The notes beneath the pieces are model-generated. The model had not been told where the DNA came from. It saw only the letters and a program-made list of their open reading frames with translations, and did no database searches. Source: Coffea arabica (Eukaryota; Streptophyta; Magnoliopsida; Gentianales; Rubiaceae). From it: a DNA stretch of 64,000 nt. Location of the stretch: NCBI RefSeq assembly GCF_036785885.1, contig NC_092322.1, positions 17,878,466 to 17,942,465 on the forward strand. Reading direction: 5' to 3'. Below, in pieces: positions 1-12,286 of the stretch. Position numbers and translations under genes: made by a program. Every line of letters starts with the position of its first letter. Position 1 is the first letter of the stretch.

Positions 1-1313
1 CCTAATCAGAAAATACTCCTAAATACGACCATAGGAATTAATTTCCTAATTACATTAAGAACTAGAAAAACCTAATCCCAATCAATAACACGTTACGAGG
101 GTTATTTAAATCAGATTGCACGTTCCTAATGTATAAAAATGCTATTTGCCACTGATATTAATCAATTTAAACAATTATGAATTTAATTGACTAATTTGGC
201 AGGAGTTTAATAAGTCGCATTGAACATTGGACCCTTGACATCCAATTAACAAAGTAATCTCACGAAAATTCAAGCAGATAACGTGCAAATATTAACAAAT
301 TAAGGAACGCATGAAAATTAATTCGATCTCACAAATATTCAGAATTGCGTCGTCGCGTTGATCCTTGACTAGATGAAAAACTTAGCCACGCCGTATAAGT
401 AAACTCCACGTAAATTAATTGATTCACAAGACATCAGGCTTTTCACTAGATAATCAAGAAGTAAAAGATGTTTCTTCAGTTAGGAATATTGTCGAACACC
501 AGGAATGCATGAAAAGAAAAGACGCAACTGTCCTATCTCTAAGCAATGACTAAATCTCCTATCCCTACGTGGTCCTTGCCGAAAATCAGAAGAAAAGACA
601 AGGCCCTACTCAATGTTTTTTTTTTACCATTTCCTCTTGCTAATAAGACTCCCTCATACAAGTCATGTCTTCATCAGCAAAGGAAAATGAAGTCTGTTGC
701 TTCGTACTCTGTGGGCCAGGTTTGTGCAGCTTTTAGAAGTCTTCCACGTGTGGAGCAATTTTTTCCAGAAGGTCTCCATTTTTTTAGCACTTTTCAGTTC
801 CACTTCCTGTAGATTGGTCCAAATACCAAATATAAGTATATGTTAACAATTAGGCAATATTTGGCAAGAACAAAGAGGAAAATTAACAATAAAGTTACTA
901 ACAATTAACACCCTAACAGAAAGAAAGCAACCAATAGTTGCAGTCTCTTTATAGTTTGAACCAGAGGAACTAGGCTGTGCAAGGCAGAGCCTTGGCCCTC
1001 CTAAAAATATTGATCATTGGAAAAGCATATATAACAAATCTAGTTGCAAAATAGGTACATAATATCATAATTACCATTCATAGATAGCTGTCAATAATTT
1101 CAGTAGCAGTTACACACCTTTTAGTACAATTAAGTCCCAAGTAGAGATACATAATGCATGCTAATAGTTACATAATATCATATATTAGGATTCATTGACT
1201 TCTAGTCATAGAGAGAATGTTAATGGATTCTAATATGATGGCAAAAGATAGTATGCTAGAAGTTTAGTAGTATCCATGATGAACAAAAGAGAACATGAAG
1301 CTGTGTGACTACT
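1..1313. other. no gene recognised
   Basis: AT-rich sequence with no reading frame I can support on either strand. An 88-codon plus-strand frame at 546-812 has no recognisable motif and looks accidental. The right part probably contains the 3' flank of the minus-strand gene that ends at 1314. Confidence 0.5.
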
Positions 1314-3237
1314 TCATTTTGCAGATTCACGGGGCTTCTTGAGAGGGCTCATATGAGCAGATTTTGAAGATGCAGGCTTGTTGTCTTCAGGACCATTTTT
1401 TCCAGCAATTGAGAGAAGGCTTTTACTCTTCATAACAGAAAGAAAACCATTAACTACATCATGTATCTCACAATCATGTAAAAATGAAACAGATAGCAAT
1501 TAATATGCCTGAAGCTTAAAATTTTTTAACATGAGACATACAACCTGTAATATAATCAACAGCAGATAAATCCAAATCCTTTAGACCAAAAAAAAAAGCA
1601 GCACAAAATTTAGTTTCTTAGACAAACCTGAGAGCTGTATATGCCAACTTGTTGGAGCAAAAGATGCACACCAAATAGAATAGCCAGCTTCAGTTGAAGA
1701 AACAGGTCAACATTTTGTAAGCATAGGCAAAAAAAAAAAGCAAAATCAGTATAAGAAAAGGAAGAATAAAGATTCACAATGAAAAAGAAAATTGAAGAAT
1801 TACAATAGCAGTGCTATTGTTTAGTTATGATCTAGAAGTATAAAAATATGTTTTCAAGTAAAGTAAGTACATTGTGAGAAGAAAATCAACCAAATTAATC
1901 AATAATGGTCTTATAACTCTCATTATTGATCTGTTTACTATTATGTTAAGTTTTACTGCTAGTGAAAATATAGTCAAATGATCTGAGCCTAAAACATTGT
2001 CTGGATAAGCTGTTTACTAATATTGTTATATAATGGTGAAAACCTGAAAAAAAAAAAAAAAAAAACCTTGATCCTATAAGGTTATGAAGACATGTCTATC
2101 TGTGGTAGAAGTGATAGTTTGCAGATTTAGAGACTCTAAGGTCAGGGCATTTATGAACCATTAACAAATTCTTAATGACAATTTTAGTTTTTATTGTTGA
2201 TAGGAAGTTAACGTGGCCATGGTCTCCTATATCCCTGTATATGGCTGAAGTTGTAGCTATTTCCTAAGTTGCTATAATACATGGCTTCTACATGGATGTT
2301 TAGTTAATTAATAAGCAGACTGATAAATCTGTTTTTTAAGGAGAGGCCAAAGAAAAAGTGCAATGGAAAATAATTAAGTATACAGGTTCTTCATGGAGCA
2401 TAATCTTAAGTGACTGTAGTTTCTGCAGTAGTATTTTTTATTCATGATATATGTAGTTTTTGCACCATAACCTACCAAAATTTGATTTACAAGAAATTTC
2501 TTGAAAGGGAACGAAAATTTGTCAACAAATATTGAAAAAGCAACATCCTTTTTTTCAGAAAAAAATAAAAGTATCAATTCCAATATCTTAAATAAAGTTA
2601 AGAGGTTGGTATCAATGGCAAGAAGTGCACTTTATCTAAACGAAACTGATAATCAAGATATCTAAGCTTCAAAATTGGCCGAAAATGAAAACTCAAAAAG
2701 CTAATTGAACAGCTAACCCAAACACAACTGCAAAAGGAACAAAAAAGAATACATGCAATGCAAATTAAATAGGAAAAAGAAAAGAAGAATAAACCTGATT
2801 AAGTGAAGTATTATATCGAATTACAGATCGAATTACAGGAGCAAAAAAAATCGTTTGAAGTATTACAAATGAAAAGGACCCTTACCAAAGCTAGAGGCAG
2901 AAGAAGCTCCCTTCCAAACGCAAGGTCTTCAGAGAAAGATATACACCCTGTATATGGGCACTTCCCTTTCTTTTCCTTTTTAAAACCTAAAAACCTAAAT
3001 TACTACTCACTTAATGTCTATCACATCAAATCCCTGAAAATATGATTTAGAATTACGGTGTTCATGGGAAAATTGGATGGCTGCAAAACCAATTCCAGTA
3101 CAAATGAAAGAAATCAAACGACTGGCCACTTTTGTGGGGAAAAATCCCTGAATTTTGGGGAAAAAGAAGACACCTAATCTTTGAGGGATTTCAAGCCTTC
3201 CATGCTTCCAAGTACAATAAGCATGTGAAGGAGCCAT
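1314..3237 (-). CDS. unrecognised small multi-exon gene (about 149 residues)
   Basis: I do not recognise this protein. A model of seven exons on the minus strand keeps one open frame: 3174-3237 (ATG at 3237), 2886-2926, 2476-2547, 2384-2422, 1628-1687, 1545-1578 and 1314-1453 (TGA at 1314). Lengths are 64, 41, 72, 39, 60, 34 and 140, which sum to 450, and every junction has GT and AG. The product begins MAPSHAYCTWKHGRLE, has a leucine-rich hydrophobic middle (for example LAILFGVHLLLQQVG) and ends in a basic, serine- and lysine-rich tail (SPLKKPRESAK). The last two exons are the firmest; the 695-bp gap between exons 4 and 5 could hide a further exon. The exons were chosen by eye because they fit, so the phase agreement is suggestive rather than proof. 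It could be a small nuclear or membrane-associated protein, but nothing in the sequence decides this. Confidence 0.4.
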
Positions 3238-4135
3238 CTCAGCTACAGGAAGGGAAGAGTACTTGCTAGTACTTTCACCCGAAGAAGAAGAAAAGAAGAG
3301 ATGCTGGTTTCTTGTTTGTCTGAAGTGCTTGAAATGAAATGGGCCGGTTGTCTGAAGTGTTCGTCTGAAGTGGTTGAAATGAAATGGGTCCTATTGGTTC
3401 TATTACAATGTAACGGGCAATGGAATATCTTCTTGCTGGTTCCGTTGGTTTCTTGTATGCCTTTGTTCCATTGTTGCCCTCATTAAAAAAAATCTAGCCA
3501 AGTGTCAAATAAGTAGCTAGCCACTTGTCAAAAAGAGAGATGCTACAGTGACCACCACTCTCTTTTTATTATACTTGAGGGACTAGATCAACCTATGTAC
3601 AAGTTTTTTTTTTTTAACTCAACATCTTAGTGTTGCTGGAACTTGACTATATTTCCAAGAGAGGCCTGTGTTACTAGAGGTTGTACGGTGGACTGTTTGT
3701 TTGTTTTCTATTGAATTATATGTTCTATTTTAGGCGAACTATGCTATTAGATTGTAATGTGTAAATAAATTGCTATGGAATCACTGTCATTTACCTTTGC
3801 CAACTAATGATAGTAGTTTTTATTTTTTTTCATTTTAGTCACGCCTTTTTTTTTTTCCTTTCTTTCTTGCTAGTGTTATTTAACTATTACCAAATATCTT
3901 TCTTTAAGTGTGTAACAGTTTTAAATTTTTCAAACAGAATTGAAAAAAGATTTATTTCGTACATGTATTTATATGAATCATAGTTATTTTTGTAACTTAA
4001 TTTCAGTTTTTGTGATTTTAGATGGATAGCTTGGTGATTAATTCTTGATTGTATTATTAAGACTATTTACATAAAAATCCACCTCGTAATAGATATTTAA
4101 CCAATAGACCATTTACTCGGAAATATTGGAGATAG
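3238..4135. other. intergenic, nothing recognised
   Basis: No supported gene. There is a short imperfect duplication near 3317-3390 (two copies of a GTCTGAAGTG.TTGAAATGAAATGGG-type unit). The left 100 bases are likely the 5' leader and promoter of the minus-strand gene that starts at 3237. Confidence 0.4.
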
Positions 4136-5200
4136 ATGAAGAATGTCACAATATTTTAAGGATGAATGTCTAAGCTTTTAACAGATTAATTTACATTCTC
4201 AAAGATATTGGTAGTTTATATGACACATTACATGTATGCATTGAGGAACAATTAGCAATGTTCTGTATGGTATTGGTCATAATGAGAAATATCATAATCT
4301 AAAATGCTATTTCAAATATTATGGAGAAACTATATGTAGATACTTTTCAGAGGTCATAAATACAATAATATCATTGTGAGATGATTTCATCGTACAACCA
4401 ACTGGGGAAACTCCACAAGAAATGTTGGCTAGTTTACGCTTTATACCATATTTTAAGGTACATATAATTATTTGTTACCTTAAATAATTTTAAAAACCTT
4501 ATATTTATGCAATTAATATTTTCCTAAAATATAGGATTGTGTGGATGCAATAGATGAAACTCATATTGATGCCCAAGTACCAAAAAGAATTGTAGCTCAA
4601 TTTTATGGTAGACAAGGCAAACCAACTCAAAAGATTTTAATGGTGTGCTCATTTGATATAAAAATAACATATGTTATTTCAGGATGGGAAGCTCAAGGAT
4701 ATTGGTTTATGCTCTTACTTGTAATTAAAAGATTAAATATTCTAATGATAAAATTTTATATATTTAATGATGAATAATGTTGTTTTGGTATTTTCTTTAT
4801 TAATTAGTTATATTTTATTACATGTAGGAAAATACTACCTAGTAGATACATGATTGGCTTTTTTAAAATATCTTATTAATTAGTTATATTTTATTACATG
4901 TAGGAAAATACTACCTAGTAGATACATGATTGGCTTTTTTAAAATATCTTATCTCTCATTTTTAAAATAAAATACCATTTGAATGAATTCACTGGACGGA
5001 ATCCTAAAAATACCCGAGAATTATTTAATCCTAGGCATGCATATTTAAGGAATGTGATCGAACATTTGGGATATTAAAGAAATGTTTTGCAATTAGGAGA
5101 GAAACACCAATGCACCCATGGATTATACAAGCAAATGCATTGATTGCAATGATTGCTAGTCTATCCTATATTAGTAATGTCCTTACTTGCTAATACTGTG
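4136..5200 (+). pseudogene. PIF/Harbinger (HARBI1-like) transposase remnant
   Basis: Decayed DDE nuclease of the PIF/Harbinger superfamily. Three blocks are readable. At 4136-4457 there is an N-terminal part with a CHNILRMNV..AFNRL signature, broken by stops. A probable intron spans 4458-4534 (GT...AG). At 4535-4745 is the catalytic core, with DCVDAIDETHIDAQVPK, then KITYVISGWE. At about 5010-5180 is the C-terminal block with NPRHAYLRNVIERTFGILK. In the family the first motif is usually AIDGTHI, so G to E is a change here. After GWE the family's HDSR motif with the second catalytic Asp is missing: the frame slips and SRILVYAL appears one frame over. A 76-bp tandem duplication lies between core and C-terminus. 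No functional transposase can be made. Its terminal repeats were not identified. Confidence 0.8.
4797..4948. repeat. exact tandem duplication, 76-bp unit
   Basis: Two adjacent copies, 4797-4872 and 4873-4948, begin TTATTAATTAG and end AAAATATC. They appear identical by eye. The duplication sits inside the dead Harbinger transposase. Confidence 0.85.
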
Positions 5201-5503
5201 ACAAGAGATATTTAAAAATAAAACAATAAGTGTAATAATCTCATCATCATAACTCTATATGATTTTCTATATATGATTAATTATTCAAAGAACTTTATAA
5301 TTTGCATTGTATATAACAATATGCGTAATAAAAAATAATAAAGATGCTATGATTAAATTGAGTAAATATAAAAATGTAAATACAACTCTAAATTCGATTG
5401 GAATTAGGGTATACAATATTAATATTATAGTATTTGTGCTTTTATGCCTAGAATACTTTCGTAAGGCCTTTTACAAGAATACTTTCATAAGGCTTTTTTA
5501 TAT

Positions 5504-5932
5504 TGATGCATAACATGTAAAGGGTGTGTTTTAGAGTTGGGTGAATTGCACAAAGAAGAAAGTTCACAGATAGAGCTGAGCCTAGCAGAGTCTAGCGCTC
5601 AACTTAGGGCCAAATATTGTATGGTTCCTGTTCAGTTTGCAGAGCCACTATGACTGGTGCCGATCATTGAGTCCGATATAAGACTGAACATTGATTGATG
5701 TTGCTGCTTATTTTGCTCACTTTATTTTCTTTTCTTTTCTTTTGGTTCATAAATATTGTAGCCTAAACTGGCCAACCCTAGGTATTTCTTATTATTCATT
5801 CATCAACTTTGATCAAACTTTGTTGGGTTTTTCCAATTAACTATGAGATTTCTGTCGTTTCAATGCGTCGTTGATTTGTTTTCAGGAATTAGTGCATGAA
5901 ACCTTTTCCTTTGGGATTCGCTTTCATATTAG
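5504..5932 (+). repeat. 5' LTR of the gypsy-type element
   Basis: Matches 8973-9838 along its whole length once the 429-bp insertion in the right copy is removed. Shared blocks include GCACAAAGAAGAAAG / GCAAAGAAGAAAG, CATTGATTGATGTTGCTGC / CATTGCTTGATGTTGCTGC and the CATCAACTTTGATCAAACTT block near the end. The copies differ at many sites, so the insertion is old. Confidence 0.75.
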
Positions 5933-6020
5933 TTGGTACTATAGTGGATTTCTCTTGGAATGGCAATTGATAATAGGAATCTTAACCCTAACCCAAAAGA
6001 TAGAGTTGAGGTTCAAATAA

Positions 6021-7850
6021 CATGAATGTTGCGCATACGACTCGCTTGGGGGCTATGGACACATTCTTTGATCCAATGGAAGAAAACTCTGAGCACATGG
6101 AGAGGATATTAACTACTTTCATGGAGCGAATAGGGTTGTAGAATAGTTAGGATCAAGACGAGGATAGTGATCGAGTCGAAAGAGTTGCTCAAGATTGACA
6201 CCAGAATCAACATGAGGTGTATATTCCTTATGGAAATCAGAACCCTGAGGATAGTTCTTCAGATGATGATGCTCGTGTGAAAAATCCTAACCCTAGGGTT
6301 CAACAAAATTGTGAGTCCAATGAATTCAAGTTGAAGGTCGATGTCCCGGCTTTCAGTGAAATCCTAGGCATCGAGGATTTTCTTGATTGACTTGCTGAAA
6401 TTGAACGTTTGTTCGACTATATGGATATTCCAAAGGAGAAGCAAGTCAAATTTGTTTCTTCCAAATTGGAGTGTGGGGCTTCCTCTTGGTGGGAGCAATT
6501 GCAAATGAATAGGCAAAGGCAAGGAAAACAGTATGTTCGATCCTGGTTAAAGATGAAGTGGCTATTGAAGCCGCATTTCTTGCTCACAGATTATGAGCAG
6601 TACCTCTACTCACATTGCAAAACTATGTCTAAGGTGCCCGGTCAATTTTAGAGTGTAATTTTGAATTTTTATGCTTGTTGTCTCGGAATGATATCAAAGA
6701 AATTGAGAATCAATTAGTGTCAAGATACATGAATGGGTTGAATGACAACATTTGCGATGAGATGGATTGTAATCCTATTTTTACATTATCTGTGGCCCAA
6801 AATTTAGCCATAAAGGTTGAGATGAAAATAGCAACAAAGAAAAATTCTAGGAGTAGTGTGTTACATTTGCATCTTAAAGGGCCGATAGAGCCTCTTGACA
6901 AGGGATATTTATGGCCAACACTAGAGTCACAGCGTGGGCGTTATAGGGCTAACAAGAGGCCAGTGGCTGAAACTAAGGCAGTTCCTAAATGCCAACCTAT
7001 CAATCTTGTACTTTCCCAGAGAAATAACCAGCCAAACAACCCATATGCCAAGTCTAGGGGGTGACCATTGCTGGAGAGGTACAAGCAGTCTGGACACAGG
7101 TCTAATAATTGCATTAATCGCCAAAGGCAAATTAATTTGGCTTAGCACACCAGAGATGTAGAGGAACCACGGGATAAGGAGGAATACACTTGTGGTTGAG
7201 TATGACTACAACTAGCCAGTGTATATGGTGCGCAAAGTGGAGCCTGTTAAAGAGGTGGCTACTCAATGTGATCAACTTTTTAGTACCACATGAACAATTT
7301 TTAACTGCATTTTTTACTTAATTATTGACAATGGAAGTTGTGAGAATATTATTTCTAGCTCCTTAGTGAAATTAGCCAACTTACCTGTAGAGAAACACCC
7401 TGAACCTTGTAGGTGGTGGGTTGGATAAAGAATATGGATCCCGTGAGGATGACTGAGAGGTGTAAAGTGAATTTTCCATAGGCGGATTTTACAAAGATAA
7501 GATAGTTTATGATGTGTTGACATGGACACATGATGTGTTGCTTGGGAGCCTTAGCAGTATGACATGGATGTGAGTCTGAGCAGAAGGGATGATATTTACT
7601 GTTTTGTCAAGGATAGTTGGAAGATCATATTACTGCCTCTAAAGCCGAGGTCTCAATTTATTGCTATCAATTGTTAAATATTGTGTTACTGAAGTGCGAG
7701 TCAATTGTAGGTAAAGAGAAACATGAAGACAATAAATTTGATGCCCTATCTCTTGACAAAAATATGGAGATGATATCACTAGGATTGCAATTAAGACCCA
7801 ACAATGTAGAAGTTCGTGTTATTCGGGAGGAATATTGCTAGCTCATTTTG
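6021..7850 (+). pseudogene. Ty3/gypsy gag-protease remnant
   Basis: Several frames together resemble the N-terminal half of a plant Ty3/gypsy polyprotein. Near 6330-6650 is a gag domain with FKLKVDVPAFSE, ERLFDYMDIPKEKQVKF and GASSWWEQLQ. At 6675-7064 the gag C-terminus continues (LVSRYMNGLNDNI). At about 7060-7110 is a zinc-knuckle remnant (KQSGHRSNNC), whose first cysteines are lost. At about 7310-7560 is an aspartic protease remnant with LIIDNGSCENIISSSLVKLA, where the expected DxGSCENIVS motif is mostly kept, followed by out-of-frame matches to the downstream LLG turn. Stops at 6649, 7063 and elsewhere, plus frame changes, make it non-functional. The polymerase half is absent. Confidence 0.75.
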
Positions 7851-7866
7851 ACCTTGATGGATGGTG

Positions 7867-8207
7867 TCAAGGTTTTGAAACCCAACCCGGACCGTTTGTC
7901 GGACCAATTGAACTGTCGATTGGGCTGCTAGGCGGGCCGGGTTATGCCTCGAACCTGGAGGGGTTAAGAAACCACCCTCTTTTGTGAAAAGCAATTAGCC
8001 CGAATGTTTTGACCGCTAGACCGTTGAACCGAAACAGTTTTCATTAAACCGACCAGTTTCTTGCCCAACTTTAATTAACCAAAAAAAAATTAATTTTGGT
8101 CATCTAGTCTAATTCAATGACATTCCAAAGATAAACCTTACAAATTACCAATGCATAATTGCCTCCAATTAGTTAGGTATTAACAATTATTACCTTCTTT
8201 CTACTCC

Positions 8208-8263
<56 letters not shown>

Positions 8264-8712
8264 TGATATCTTAACTTTTGTCTAACATTTATTGCATATA
8301 GTATGTTAATTATGTTAACTCTTTAGTGCGTTTCAATTGTTTGTCATTACATTCTATGTATTTTTATTCCTTTCTTATAAACTACTTATCATATAATTTT
8401 GGAAAATTAAAAATGTAAAAAATTAAAGATGTAGATAATAATGCTATTCTATATTTCTTTTACATTTTACTTATAAAAGTTATTCTTGAATTTCAAACAA
8501 GTAAGACAAAAAAGATTAGAATAAGGATTGAAGTGATTCTTTTTAACATTATTATTGATGTTTCTGCAAATATTTGCATATTTTTAGATGTTTAATATTT
8601 ATGATATATTTATGACATCATGGGTTAATAACGGTTTTGCCCGGTGGTTGAAGCAGTGACCTTTGATCCAATCATTTTTTCGAGTCAATGAACGGTCTGG
8701 GTTTCAAAACCT
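7867..8712. mobile_element. MITE with 9-bp target duplication (Mutator-like)
   Basis: An 846-bp insertion in the gypsy-type element. It is flanked by the perfect 9-bp repeat TGGATGGTG (7858-7866 and 8713-8721). The ends are inverted: AGGTTTTGAAACCCA near the left and TGGGTTTCAAAACCT at the right. A 9-bp duplication suits Mutator-like elements. It has no transposase and contains a CT microsatellite at 8211-8259. The ends resemble those of the element at 25749-26358. Confidence 0.8.
8211..8259. repeat. (CT)n microsatellite
   Basis: About 24 uninterrupted CT units inside the MITE at 7867-8712. Confidence 0.95.
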
Positions 8713-8792
8713 TGGATGGTGCAATTCATACAATGCAGTTCGTGGCAAATGTTTTCCTAGGAAAGTTGCGTTTTCCTACACACCTCCAATTT

Positions 8793-8924
8793 GCAATGGT
8801 ATGGAAACCTTACAAGTTTAGAGGGAGAATTGTTGGAGCACTTGTTCGTTCTTGTGTGGCAATGGTATGGAAACCTTACAAGTTTAGAGGGAGAATTGTT
8901 GGAGCACTTGTTCATTCTTGTGTG
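8793..8924. repeat. tandem duplication, 66-bp unit
   Basis: Two adjacent near-identical copies, 8793-8858 and 8859-8924, each starting GCAATGGTATGGAAACC. They lie in the internal region just before the purine tract and right LTR of the gypsy-type element. Confidence 0.9.
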
Positions 8925-8972
8925 AGATTTCTCTACGAACTCGAAGTTGAGTTCTTCTCAAGTAGGAGGGAC

Positions 8973-9838
<866 letters not shown>

Positions 9839-11133
9839 ATATATTCTCTTTTTCATAGTGAAATTTTGCTCATCTGACCGTGGACATAGGTCAATTTGAC
9901 TGAACCACCTAAATCTATTGTCTATCCATTTTATTAATTTCTTCTTTGCTATTATCTTTTATGGGCTGCCAAGAGCACAAATCAATTTTATGAGCACAAA
10001 TCAAGTAATTATCTTTTATGGGCTTCCTTTATCAATTTCCTGGGATATGCCCTAACATCCTCTTCAAATATTAATTCGGTTCCATATCTTTTGATGAACA
10101 TAATCAAGCTCAACTTGCAAAAGTCAAACTAGACTTAAATTGGATATAAATTGAAAATTTTTTTCAAAAAAATTGTCCATATTATGTACAAGAAGTCTTG
10201 AGCAAGTAAAGATCAAAAGGGAATTATTATCGTTAGGAAAAAAAAAAGTAAAGATCAAAAGGGGGAGGGTGACCTCCCACTTTAAAAAAAAAAAAGTAAA
10301 GATAAAAAATACCAAGTTTTCCTTGTTATACTGACTTTTCAGTATTTTAAGAATTTCAACAACTTTCCTATTAATCCTAGTGAAACAAGATATAATAAAA
10401 GAGCAAAATACACAAAACTTGTAAAAGTGACACCACTGATCAGTAATTTATCATAACCACAAAATTCATTGGCAGCCTAATTCTTTAGATGTATGTACTC
10501 ATCAGATTTTGAAGATTGAATTGCAATAGCCTATATCAAGTAGTAAACAAATCAGCTCGTGTTGTCTACTTCACAAGCCATGCAAAGTATATTTGCCTAG
10601 TTATTTATTATTCTAAGCTCAACCTACAACCTTTTTACAAACGCCGATCATATGAGTGAAGCACTGGGGAGGTGAGAAGGAGGTGAGAGGAAGAGGGTAA
10701 GAAGCACAGGAGGGGGGCGGTGCGACTTGGGAGGGAGGAGGTGGAGAGAAGGATGGGGAAGGAGGAGAGACGAGAGGAGAGCATGTGGAAGGGGTGTTTC
10801 GATAAAATTCATATCAATTCTTTGGTGTTTTGAGTGAACTCCTAAAAAAGTATAGTGGTTTATAGTATAGTGAAGTTTTAAGCAAATTCTCAAAAAAGAC
10901 ACAATCTCTAAATGGACATCTTTTTCTAAGAACATTTTTCCTTTCAAAAAAATGGCATCTAAATGGAGCCATTAATAACACTTCATATCCCAAAAAAAAA
11001 AAAAAAAAACGCACACACACACACACACACATAGAGATACACAACTTATCCTCATCCACCGATTTCTATAAGAAAATGACAAAAAGAAAAAAAAAAAAAG
11101 ACAAAATCATACTCTTAAACGTGGGACACTTAA
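9839..11133. other. intergenic; purine-rich tract, no gene
   Basis: No supported gene. About 10656-10795 is strongly purine-rich on the plus strand (GGAGG and GAGAGG repeats). A short CA microsatellite lies near 11015-11031, preceded by an A tract. Minus-strand frames here are low-complexity. Confidence 0.5.
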
Positions 11134-11515
11134 GCCTCGTTTGAAATTATAGTGCTTTTAAAAATGCTTTTAAGACATTTGGAGAATATAATCACATAAA
11201 ATTCGGAACGGAGTTTTTGGTGTTAAAATCATTTTTAGTAAAAGTTCAAATTTGGTACTTTTAGAGTAATTTTTGTGATTTAAAAAATAAAATATTAATT
11301 TAATCATTTTATTCTATATTATAAACTAAATAAAAAGATAAATATATTTAAAAATTTTAAAATCACACATTATTTAATACAATAAATACTTATTAAACTA
11401 TGTTTCCAAATAATATATTTAAAAGCACTTAAAATACATAATAAATACTTTTATTAAAAACTCTATTGAAAAAGTGCTTTTCCACAATTAGTTACCACAA
11501 CTCCAAACGAGTCCT
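11134..11515. mobile_element. Tourist-like MITE
   Basis: A 382-bp element flanked by TAA (11131-11133 and 11516-11518). The ends are imperfect inverted repeats: GCCTCGTTTGAAATTATAG at the left and, reversed, AGGACTCGTTTGGAGTTGTG at the right. The interior repeats AAAGCACTTTT-type motifs. A three-base TAA duplication and this end type suit Tourist (PIF/Harbinger) MITEs. No coding capacity. Confidence 0.7.
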
Positions 11516-11518
11516 TAA

Positions 11519-12286
11519 TCTAAAATCAACTGCACTTAATTTTTTTGGCTTTTCCACAATACTACCACAGATCACATTTATGCTTCATAAACCCATGTAC
11601 AATTTCCCCATGAAGGTAAACATGAAACACCTCCTGTAGAATTCGACATCTTTCTGATATTATAATTATTTCATACATTAACTCAACCGGCACAGTAATT
11701 TGAAAGAAACCCAAAAGAAGAGGTCAATGGTATCTAGAGTACATGACTTGAAGCTGCTATTTGCAGCTAGCCATTTCAACAGAGTGCACATACAAAAACT
11801 ATTATACACCATTCTTTTGACAGCAAAACGTTACCGATTAATTTGTATTCTATACATTAATTTACCTTCTGTAGCCTGCAAAAAGTCCAAGAGCAAAAAG
11901 TTGGTGTATGTGTGTAAGGCTCGTGTATAAACATTTAATCAATGATAAGTAAATTGATATATAGCTCTATCAACTCAGACATCTCTATGTTTCCAACTTC
12001 CAGTATTTCTACCTAAAACTCCTGCATTCAACAATCCCAGTTTAGTAATTCCGCCGCAGCTCTTAATCACATTCAAGTACCTGGAATGTGTTGTGTATCC
12101 CTTTTGTTGATTGGGCTTCTTTCTGGAACTTCAGAGATATAAAGCTCACGCTCTTTATTCATGGTATTCTTTTGGGATGTTGTGAAGATCATAACCACTA
12201 CCGAAGCTTGTGATGTCCTTTTTAGGACGGATATATACATGAAGAAAATCCATCATCTTGCAACATTCGGGGTATGCCGTCCATAT
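11519..12286. other. 3' flank of the FPP gene
   Basis: No separate gene is supported. The part just left of 12287 is probably the 3' untranslated region of the minus-strand FPP gene. Confidence 0.45.

Noticed and set aside
546..812. 88-codon plus-strand frame near the left end
   Set aside because: No motif, phenylalanine-rich from T runs, no splice or promoter context.
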